Position numbers and translations under genes: made by a program
Assembly: GCA_017989935.1 (NCBI GenBank)
Contig: JAGNOY010000078.1
Location: 1-7,947, forward strand
DNA from: Chitinophagaceae bacterium
GTDB taxonomy: Bacteria > Bacteroidota > Bacteroidia > Chitinophagales > Chitinophagaceae
Direction of reading: 5' to 3'
DNA length: 7,947 bases
The notes under the pieces: generated by a model
Seen by the model: only the letters and a program-made list of their open reading frames with translations
Told to the model about the DNA's origin: nothing
The model's database searches: none
Part shown: positions 1 through 4,804 of the stretch, one piece after another
Layout: each line of letters opens with the position of its first letter
Position numbering within the stretch: position 1 is the stretch's first letter

Positions 1-68
1 ATTATATACTCAAATCAACTAGCGGACAATATTATAAAGGGCATGGTGACATTGAGTTATATCCTTAG
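1..68 (+). CDS. Possible C-terminal tail of a plus-strand gene cut by the window edge
   Basis: Reading in the frame whose first complete codon is at base 3, the sequence is open to a TAG at 66-68 and encodes a tail ending ...SGQYYKGHGDIELYP. The composition looks like a real protein end, but about 21 codons are too few to name a family. It would be convergent with the zinc metallopeptidase, 6 bp away. Another frame (starting at base 1) is also open, to a TAA at 76-78, but its translation looks less protein-like. No start is visible because the gene would begin left of the window. Confidence 0.35.
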   Translation, partial: YILKSTSGQYYKGHGDIELYP

Positions 69-74
69 CATGAT

Positions 75-926
75 TTAAAAGAGCCCTTTAAATGTATTGC
101 CTTGATTTAAATCACCAGTTTGGAAACCAAGTTTGAACCAATACATACGTTGTTGCGAGGTGCCATGGGTAAACGCATCGGGCACCACATAACCTTGAGC
201 ACGTTTTTGCAATCTATCATCACCTACTGCATTGGCAGCGCTAAGTGCTTCTTCGATATCACCCTCTTCTAACACACTATTTAATTGTTGATTATAATGT
301 GCCCAAACCCCTGCATAAAAATCGGCCTGCAATTCCATCGCAACAGACAATTTATTGGCAGTGACCTCGTCTGTTTGTTGTTGCATTCCTTGAATTTTTC
401 TGGTTGTGCCCATTAGGTATTGTATATGATGGGCAACTTCGTGAGACAATACATAAGCCACAGCAAAATCGCCATGTGCACCAAGTCGCTGTGTTAACTC
501 ATCAAAGAAAGACATATCTAAATATATTTTTTGATCGGCAGGGCAGTAGAATGGACCAGATTGGGAGGAGGCATTGCCACAAGGAGATTGCGTAACGTTG
601 TTGAATAATACAAGCACGGGCTTTTGGTATTGCAAATTATTTTGTTGAAAAATGTTTCCCCAAATTTGTTCGTTATCTGCAAGGGTCACTTTTAAATAAG
701 AAGCCATGGCTTTTTCTTCTTCAGTTTGATTGACTGTTTGGGTTTGGGAGGTTTGAGTTTGCCCACCAAAATTATCCATGAGTTTTTGCGGGTCTGCACC
801 TAGAAGCCAACCAATAATTACAACAATAATCATGAGTCCACCTCCACCAAAAGCTACTTGTCTGCCCGACACGCCGCCTCTTCTATCTTCTACTTGGTCG
901 CTTTCGCGTCTGCCTTGCCATTTCAT
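75..926 (-). CDS. ypfJ: YpfJ-type neutral zinc metallopeptidase
   Basis: This is a 283-aa membrane-anchored protein of the YpfJ/KPN_02809 neutral zinc metallopeptidase family (pfam04228, 'putative neutral zinc metallopeptidase'). The N-terminus MKWQGRRESDQVEDRRG is typical of the family and fixes the start. A glycine-rich stretch then leads into one transmembrane helix (about residues 30-44) and a Gln/Thr-rich linker (about 52-68). The catalytic domain holds the zinc motif HEVAHH (H162, E163, H166), and E198 in MELQADFYAG is the likely third ligand. C116 and C128 flank a Gly/Ser-rich loop and may form a disulfide. Length matches the family. The topology places the peptidase domain outside the cytoplasm. 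The physiological substrate of this family is not established. It is divergent from the DUF389 gene across 125 bp. A weak -7-like box (TTACTTTG on the minus strand, 944-951) lies just upstream, without a convincing -33 partner. Confidence 0.93.
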   Translation of the reverse strand: MKWQGRRESDQVEDRRGGVSGRQVAFGGGGLMIIVVIIGWLLGADPQKLMDNFGGQTQTSQTQTVNQTEEEKAMASYLKVTLADNEQIWGNIFQQNNLQYQKPVLVLFNNVTQSPCGNASSQSGPFYCPADQKIYLDMSFFDELTQRLGAHGDFAVAYVLSHEVAHHIQYLMGTTRKIQGMQQQTDEVTANKLSVAMELQADFYAGVWAHYNQQLNSVLEEGDIEEALSAANAVGDDRLQKRAQGYVVPDAFTHGTSQQRMYWFKLGFQTGDLNQGNTFKGLF

Positions 927-991
927 GTGAAAAAATTTAGATTCAAAGTAAATAAATTATTTTGAGCTTCAGGATACTTTTTTGTTTAAGC

Positions 992-1022
992 TTTAAATGG
1001 GCGAGCAGAATAATTATCTTTA
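992..1022 (+). promoter_or_regulatory. Candidate promoter of the DUF389 cluster
   Basis: A box TATCTTTA at 1015-1022 matches the Bacteroidota -7 consensus TAnnTTTG at 7 of 8 positions. Nineteen bases upstream, TTTA (992-995) stands where the -33 TTTG is expected. Transcription would begin near 1029, giving a leader of about 20 bases before the ATG at 1052. The -33 box is imperfect, so this is a prediction from spacing and similarity only. Confidence 0.4.
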
Positions 1023-1051
1023 GACATTAGTAATTTAATATTTTTTGTCAT

Positions 1052-2092
1052 ATGATGAATTCAATACTTAGATATTTGCGATTAGTTTCTGATATTAAAA
1101 TAGATCAAGAACCCGAAGAGCAAACTTACCAAGAAATAAAGTCAGCTGCCATTTTTAAGGGAACCAACCTTTGGATTATGGCTTTTGCGATGATCATTTC
1201 TTGTGTAGGATTAAATATAAATTCGAAGGCAGCGGTGATTGGCGCAATGATTATTTCGCCTTTGATGGGTCCGGTGTTTGGAATTGGTTTTGCTTTAGGT
1301 ACAGCAGATAAGGCCTTACTTCAGTTGAGTGCACAAAACCTCATTCGAATTGTGATGATTTGTATCGCTTGTTCGAGTTTATATTATTATTTAAATCCCT
1401 ATCATTTACCTACGCCTGAATTGCTTTCCTTTTCAAGACCCACCATCTTTGATATTGTACTTGCCTTTTTGGGTGGATTGGCTGGGATGATTGCTATAAC
1501 AAGGTCAGAAGGTGGGAGGGTATTGGTAGGTGTGGCTGTAGCTACGGCATGTATTCCACCTTTGTGTACAGCAGGATTTGGGTTGGCAACCAGTCAATGG
1601 TCATATTTTTTTGGAGGCTTATATACCTTTGGGATTAATGCGGTTTTTATATGTTATGCAACTTTTATCATGACGCGTTATTTGAAATTTACACAAAAAC
1701 AAGCACAGACCAATAAATCAATTCAACTTGGGTTTATGTTGCTTTCACTTGTGATGATTTTACCAGCTTCTTATTTTGCCTATAAAATGGTACAAGAGGA
1801 TTTGTATAAGAGCAAAGTGAATTATTTTATTGAAAAGGAAGTTGCGAATAAATATCATATTCTTCAGAAGGAAATCGACTTGGAAAAGAAACTAATTCGA
1901 GTTGATTTAAGTCATGGCATGTTTATTGATAATTTACAAAAAGACTTAGAAAAAAAATTGGCTGCTTATAAGATCAAAGATTCTCATGTTGAAATACATC
2001 AAAGTATTGATAATGAAAAGGCAGTGTTGAACTTAGAACAGGAATTATTGGCGATGAAACAACAGATAAAAGATTTGCAGTCTAAGAAATAA
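1052..2092 (+). CDS. DUF389 domain integral membrane protein
   Basis: This 346-aa protein belongs to the DUF389 family (TIGR00341/TIGR00271-type hydrophobic domain). Visible family features are the segment GLNINSKAAVIGAMIISPLMGP with its ISPLMGP signature (about residues 53-74), FDIVLAFLGGLAGMIAITR (about 133-151) and VGVAVATACIPPLCTAGFGLA (about 159-179). Five to seven hydrophobic helices span about residues 38-245. After the last helix (about 225-245) comes a charged, Lys/Glu-rich C-terminal region, and residues 320-346 are likely coiled coil. The molecular function of DUF389 proteins is not established; a transport or envelope role is only inferred from topology. Two ATGs stand in tandem (1052 and 1055); either could be used, and the leader is A/T-rich with no clear Shine-Dalgarno site. 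The lipoprotein gene follows after 28 bp on the same strand, suggesting co-transcription. Confidence 0.9.
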   Translation: MMNSILRYLRLVSDIKIDQEPEEQTYQEIKSAAIFKGTNLWIMAFAMIISCVGLNINSKAAVIGAMIISPLMGPVFGIGFALGTADKALLQLSAQNLIRIVMICIACSSLYYYLNPYHLPTPELLSFSRPTIFDIVLAFLGGLAGMIAITRSEGGRVLVGVAVATACIPPLCTAGFGLATSQWSYFFGGLYTFGINAVFICYATFIMTRYLKFTQKQAQTNKSIQLGFMLLSLVMILPASYFAYKMVQEDLYKSKVNYFIEKEVANKYHILQKEIDLEKKLIRVDLSHGMFIDNLQKDLEKKLAAYKIKDSHVEIHQSIDNEKAVLNLEQELLAMKQQIKDLQSKK

Positions 2093-2120
2093 AGAGTTAG
2101 TTTGTAATTGAAAAAAGCAC

Positions 2121-2573
2121 ATGAAAAAAATATATACTTACTACGGATTGGTTTTAATTTCCTTGTTGACCTTTTTCTCCTCATGTGATAAGGAGGAGCC
2201 AGCCATTTCGGAATTTAATTATGAAGGAGTCACCGTGGCGCATTACGAAAAACAAGTAGTTGATTCAATAGGAAACATCAATAAAATACTTTGGGATTCG
2301 ACCTATAGCGATCAGATTATGGCCAAATTCGAATATGAATTATCAACCATTCAATTCCGATTAAAGCCTCAGGCTGAATTATGTAAACCTAAAGAGTCTA
2401 CATATTTATACGCGTTAGGATTACCAGAATATGTAACTGATGTTTCGCTAGGCATCAAAATTCAATTTAATCGTGGTGAAGATTCGCTATTTATGACCTA
2501 TCGAGTGGATAGCGGCAGTGTAGATAATTTTATTGTTCGAGACTTGAAATTTAAAGGAAGATTAAAGCAATAA
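2121..2573 (+). CDS. Small predicted lipoprotein, family not recognised
   Basis: This 150-aa protein begins with a type II signal peptide: MKK, a hydrophobic stretch (about residues 9-19) and a lipobox ending FSSC with the lipidated cysteine at position 22. The residues after it are DKEEP. K-E-E close behind the cysteine resembles the lipoprotein export signals described in Bacteroidota (K followed by D/E residues), so surface exposure is possible but inferred. The mature domain (about 128 aa) has alternating polar and hydrophobic segments suggesting beta structure, for example YRVDSGSVDNFIVRDLKFKG near the end. I do not recognise a domain. It sits between the DUF389 gene (28 bp upstream) and the DUF3667 gene (15 bp downstream), so it probably belongs to the same envelope-related transcription unit. 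Confidence 0.8.
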   Translation: MKKIYTYYGLVLISLLTFFSSCDKEEPAISEFNYEGVTVAHYEKQVVDSIGNINKILWDSTYSDQIMAKFEYELSTIQFRLKPQAELCKPKESTYLYALGLPEYVTDVSLGIKIQFNRGEDSLFMTYRVDSGSVDNFIVRDLKFKGRLKQ

Positions 2574-2588
2574 TTGTACTTTTAGTGC

Positions 2589-3668
2589 GTGAAAAAATTT
2601 CGGAAGTATCGAATTGAAAAGCACTGTTTGAATTGCGATGAACCTATACATGGCGATTATTGTCATGAATGTGGGCAAGCCAATTTAGATCACGCACATA
2701 ATTTTATTGGGGTTATTTATCATTACTTAGCAGACTTAATACATTTTGATAATAAGATATTTTCCACGATTAAGAAATTGCTTTGGTCGCCAGGGCATTT
2801 AACGACTACTTATTTAAAAGGGGCAAGAAAAAAATATATCGATCCTATAAAGCTTTATGTTTTTTTGTCTGCAGTTTTCTTCTTATTTTTTGCTTATGAA
2901 GAAAAATTTTCAAACTTAGTATTAAGCAAACAAGATAAACAAGATATTCGGATGAATGAGGAGCGTTTGAAAATATCGAGCAAATTATTTGTCTTGAAAA
3001 AATTAGTTAAAGAAGAGCCTCTGTTTCGACAAGACAGCTTAGTTCTACAAAAAATTAATAGGCTAAGTTTTCTTTATGATTCGCTAGGTAAATTTGAAGA
3101 AGCACTCAATTCTTTTGTGGAAGTTTCAGATTCATTTAAAGTAGTTAAGAAAAATGGAATTCGCATGAATCGTGGTAAGTTGTTGTCTATGGGGGAGAAC
3201 CAATTGACGAAAGAAATAGAGGAAAAGCATTTTGGAGATTATTCTAAATTGGAAAGTATTGTATTTTCTAAATTAAAAAACATAGTACCCAAAGTAATAT
3301 TCATTACCATACCTATTTATGCACTGCTATTACTTCTTTTTGGAATGAATAGGAAAGATAATCAATATGTACCCCATATTTTTTATTCAATGCATGTGTA
3401 TTGTTTTTCTTTTTTATGGATTATCCTGATACTTGGGTTGACTGATATTTTAAGTTGGTGGGACAATTTTTTGTCTGAAGTAATTTTTAATCTCGTGATG
3501 ATGGCAGGGGCATCATATTTAGTATATTATAATTTCGTGGCGTTAAAAAGATATATGCCTTCGTCTTGGTGGAAGCATACTTTAAGATTTATTTTTTTAC
3601 ATACAATTATGTTTAGTATTCTCTTACTTGTTATAATTGGGTTGTCTTATTATATCCTAGCTCATTAA
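2589..3668 (+). CDS. DUF3667 zinc-ribbon membrane protein, GTG start
   Basis: This 359-aa protein has the DUF3667 layout. An N-terminal zinc ribbon with two CxxC pairs (C13/C16 in CLNC and C25/C28 in CHEC, then GQ) is followed by an amphipathic region with the common family stretch (S)PGHLTTTYLKGARKKYIDPIKLY (about 67-90). A first hydrophobic helix (about 88-103), a long charged soluble insert (about 104-232) and four further helices (about 235-252, 266-286, 295-317, 331-357) complete it. Function of the family is unknown; zinc binding by the cysteines is inferred. The start must be GTG: an in-frame TAG lies two codons upstream (2583-2585), and the next in-frame ATG (codon 122) would lose the zinc ribbon and first helix. 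The gene begins 15 bp after the lipoprotein stop, consistent with one operon, and its stop overlaps the convergent gene. Confidence 0.88.
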   Translation: MKKFRKYRIEKHCLNCDEPIHGDYCHECGQANLDHAHNFIGVIYHYLADLIHFDNKIFSTIKKLLWSPGHLTTTYLKGARKKYIDPIKLYVFLSAVFFLFFAYEEKFSNLVLSKQDKQDIRMNEERLKISSKLFVLKKLVKEEPLFRQDSLVLQKINRLSFLYDSLGKFEEALNSFVEVSDSFKVVKKNGIRMNRGKLLSMGENQLTKEIEEKHFGDYSKLESIVFSKLKNIVPKVIFITIPIYALLLLLFGMNRKDNQYVPHIFYSMHVYCFSFLWIILILGLTDILSWWDNFLSEVIFNLVMMAGASYLVYYNFVALKRYMPSSWWKHTLRFIFLHTIMFSILLLVIIGLSYYILAH

Positions 3669-4237
3669 AATATTTTACAGCATTGAACTGTAAACCAAAT
3701 ATTAGATCCTGGAATAGATAATTCTTGGTTGAATGCTAATACTCTTTGTAATTTACCTTGATGAATGATGGTTTTGTAGATCTCAATTAGTGAATGAGAA
3801 ATTCCAACACTTGAGCCTGCGCATATGCAAAGTTCGTTTCTAGAATATGTTTCATCTAGTGACAAGGAATGGCTCAATACTTTATCATAGCTTCTGGCAT
3901 AATTCACCTGAATTTTTCCTTGCAGCGTTTGTACATTCTTAATTTTTATAGGCTGGTGTCCAGTATCCTGAATAAAATTCCAATGGCTATTTTCACATCT
4001 TAACACACATGAAAGAGTATCAACACAGGTAAGTTTATCGGTCAAAATATCATAATATTCAGATTCGAATTCTATGCCTTTCAAGGTACGACGTTCAGGA
4101 ACCTTACTCAAAATTGAAGTGGCTGTAGCTATTAAAGAAATAGGAATTTGCAATGAAGTTGCATTACTTACTACATATGTTTGTCCTATTTGTAATTGAT
4201 TATTTTTTAAAAGCAATAAGACGCTTTCTCTTGTCAT
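3665..4237 (-). CDS. Unrecognised 190-aa protein, probably cytoplasmic
   Basis: This open frame encodes 190 aa with no signal peptide and no transmembrane helix. The body is mixed alpha/beta in appearance. A central section (about residues 55-95) contains GIEFESEYYDI and VLRCENSHWNFIQ, and the C-terminal part (about 130-190) contains RNELCICAGSSVGISHSLIEIYK and SIPGSNIWFTVQCCKIF. It has six cysteines, including a CxC and a terminal CC, which is high for this length. I do not recognise the family. The ATG at 4237 is followed by a protein-like N-terminus (MTRESVLLLLKNNQLQIGQTY). It is convergent with the DUF3667 gene, sharing the 4-bp TTAA that supplies both stops. Its start lies 99 bp from the left target-site repeat of the mobile element. 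Length and composition support a real gene, but nothing indicates a role. Confidence 0.68.
   Translation of the reverse strand: MTRESVLLLLKNNQLQIGQTYVVSNATSLQIPISLIATATSILSKVPERRTLKGIEFESEYYDILTDKLTCVDTLSCVLRCENSHWNFIQDTGHQPIKIKNVQTLQGKIQVNYARSYDKVLSHSLSLDETYSRNELCICAGSSVGISHSLIEIYKTIIHQGKLQRVLAFNQELSIPGSNIWFTVQCCKIF
3674..3694. terminator. Hairpin between convergent gene ends
   Basis: TTTACAG (3674-3680) and CTGTAAA (3688-3694) form a perfect 7-bp inverted repeat with a 7-base loop. It begins 6 bases past the DUF3667 stop, inside the last codons of the convergent 190-aa gene. Read on the minus strand it is followed by a short TATTTT stretch; read on the plus strand there is no T-run. It could end or slow transcription of either gene, but it is weak and A/T-rich. 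Confidence 0.35.
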
Positions 4238-4335
4238 AGATATTTTTTGTGCAATATATTATGATGTTTCTAAATTCGTGAAAATTGTATGAATTAAAAT
4301 GAATGAGGGGCTGAATATTATTTTCTATTGGTATT

Positions 4336-4343
4336 ACAATTTG
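4336..4343. repeat. Left target-site duplication ACAATTTG
   Basis: ACAATTTG abuts the left terminal inverted repeat of the mobile element, and an identical octamer abuts the right end at 4670-4677. The match extends to 13 bases (ATTACAATTTGAA, 4333-4345 and 4667-4679) because the ends of the element happen to resemble the flanks. The exact duplication is therefore 8 bp, or up to about 12 bp if the element ends are set slightly further in. Confidence 0.75.
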
Positions 4344-4364
4344 AATGATTATCCGCAAAGTTAC
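4344..4364 (+). repeat. Left terminal inverted repeat
   Basis: This 21-bp end begins AATGATTATCCG and finishes GTTAC. Compared with the reverse complement of 4649-4669 it differs at three positions, all in the inner nine bases, so the outermost 12 bases are perfectly conserved, as expected for transposase recognition. Confidence 0.75.
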
Positions 4365-4378
4365 CCTGTTGTTTTTCC

Positions 4379-4400
4379 ACTTTTGCCATGACGCAAAAGT
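4379..4400. repeat. Small perfect hairpin inside the mobile element
   Basis: ACTTTTGC (4379-4386) and GCAAAAGT (4393-4400) form a perfect 8-bp stem with the 6-base loop CATGAC. It lies 4 bases before the first pair of the large hairpin. The ATG of the spurious 75-codon frame falls in the loop. Confidence 0.7.
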
Positions 4401-4404
4401 TGAG

Positions 4405-4598
4405 CAAAAAGTCTAGGCTGAAGACTCTTGGCATAAAAATAATTTCATCTACGCCACTTTTATCCAAACTCGCACATCAAAATATTCGCCATATAGCAAC
4501 ATTCGCTTGTGCTCAAACAGTGGATAAAAGTTTGGCTTCGATTTCAATATTTTTAGCTGCCTCGAATCTTAGGCCGCCTCCTCTATGGAGATTTTTTG
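4405..4598. other. Long nested hairpin core of the mobile element
   Basis: Six pairing blocks occur in strict nested order: 4405-4414 with 4589-4598 (10 pairs, one G-U); AGGC 4415-4418 with GCCT 4576-4579; 4421-4427 with 4564-4570 (one mismatch); 4430-4441 with 4548-4561 (12 pairs, 2-base bulge); 4453-4465 with 4522-4536 (13 pairs, 2-base bulge); and GCACA 4472-4476 with TGTGC 4508-4512. About 50 pairs span 194 bases. The apical loop is about 31 bases (4477-4507). A transcript from either strand could fold, as could single-stranded DNA during replication or transposition. Whether it is transcribed is unknown; no promoter or terminator specific to it is evident. It could be a structured RNA carried by the element or only a decayed inner repeat. 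Confidence 0.65.
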
Positions 4599-4648
4599 AA
4601 AGAAGTTGGTATTAGATAGATGACATCTGAGTTTATTAGTTTTGTAAA

Positions 4649-4669
4649 GTAGCTTAACGGATAATCATT
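4649..4669 (-). repeat. Right terminal inverted repeat
   Basis: This 21-bp end begins GTAGC and finishes CGGATAATCATT, the reverse complement of the outer 12 bases of the left repeat; 18 of 21 positions match overall. The identical octamer follows immediately at 4670. Confidence 0.75.
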
Positions 4670-4677
4670 ACAATTTG
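4670..4677. repeat. Right target-site duplication ACAATTTG
   Basis: This is identical to the octamer at 4336-4343 on the far side of the element. Removing one copy together with the element would restore a continuous pre-insertion sequence ...TATTACAATTTGAAATG.... Confidence 0.75.
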
Positions 4678-4705
4678 AAATGTTTCATTTGATTGAATGA
4701 TCTAA

Positions 4706-4783
4706 GTGGCAAGGATAGAGCGGATACCCTGCAACCCGAGGCTTTGTGAGGGTGAAGCGTATGAGCGATAGCCTGTCTGCCAC
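4706..4783. ncRNA. Compact structured intergenic element, 78 bp
   Basis: GTGGCA (4706-4711) pairs with TGCCAC (4778-4783), and AGG (4712-4714) continues the stem with CCT (4772-4774) after a GTC bulge. Inside, ACCCT (4726-4730) pairs with AGGGT (4749-4753) and encloses GCAA/TTGT (one G-U) and CC/GG around a CGA loop. AGCG occurs three times in the unpaired regions (starting at 4719, 4756 and 4764). It is richer in G and C than its surroundings. It ends 21 bp past the stop of the minus-strand delta-60 gene, so it could lie in that gene's 3' region as a terminator or stability element, or be an independent RNA or a dispersed repeat. It looks, from memory, like a class of intergenic repeats with an AGCGGATA core in Bacteroidota; I cannot name an Rfam family. 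It is not a tRNA: no T-arm or anticodon arm. Confidence 0.5.
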
Positions 4784-4804
4784 CCAAAAAGAAAAAGCTA
4801 AAGC

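Larger units (their letters stand above)
4344..4669. mobile_element. MITE-like non-autonomous element, 326 bp
   Basis: The element is bounded by 21-bp terminal inverted repeats (4344-4364 and 4649-4669) that match at 18 of 21 positions, with the outer 12 perfect (AATGATTATCCG and its reverse complement). Both ends are flanked by the same octamer, ACAATTTG, as expected for a target-site duplication. There is no transposase, so movement would depend on an enzyme encoded elsewhere in the genome. The interior is mostly a long nested hairpin (4405-4598) preceded by a small hairpin (4379-4400). A 75-codon plus-strand open frame (4388-4615) lies almost entirely in these inverted repeats; its ATG is in the loop of the small hairpin, and I regard it as a by-product of the structure. 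The element sits between the start of the 190-aa gene and the tail of the delta-60 gene and breaks neither. I cannot assign a transposon family. Short hypothetical proteins with an 'SKKSRLKT'-like beginning are, from memory, often predicted from Bacteroidota intergenic repeats; this was not checked. Confidence 0.72.

Noticed and set aside
404..595. 63-codon plus-strand frame
   Set aside because: It lies wholly antisense within the conserved zinc metallopeptidase domain and its translation has no family features.
944..951. Full promoter for the zinc metallopeptidase
   Set aside because: A -7-like TTACTTTG is present on the minus strand, but there is no TTG-type box at the expected 19-21 base distance.
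1999..2184. 61-codon minus-strand frame
   Set aside because: It is antisense to the end of the DUF389 gene and the start of the lipoprotein; low-complexity, Ser/Cys/Phe-rich translation.
3665..4237. CYTH or chorismate-lyase-like assignment for the 190-aa protein
   Set aside because: IEFESEYYDI and VLRCENSHWNF vaguely recall CYTH strands, but the ExExK motif and other landmarks are absent, so no family is claimed.
4706..4783. tRNA or tRNA-like gene
   Set aside because: The length is right, but there is no T-arm GTTC motif, no anticodon stem, and the outer stem continues into a different internal layout.
4336..4783. CRISPR array
   Set aside because: The repeats are two inverted ends and one direct pair, not several evenly spaced direct repeats, and no cas-like genes are near.
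4783..4804. T-rich tract read on the minus strand as a terminator of the delta-60 gene
   Set aside because: The T-rich run comes before, not after, the strong stem at 4706-4783 on that strand, so the arrangement is not that of an intrinsic terminator.
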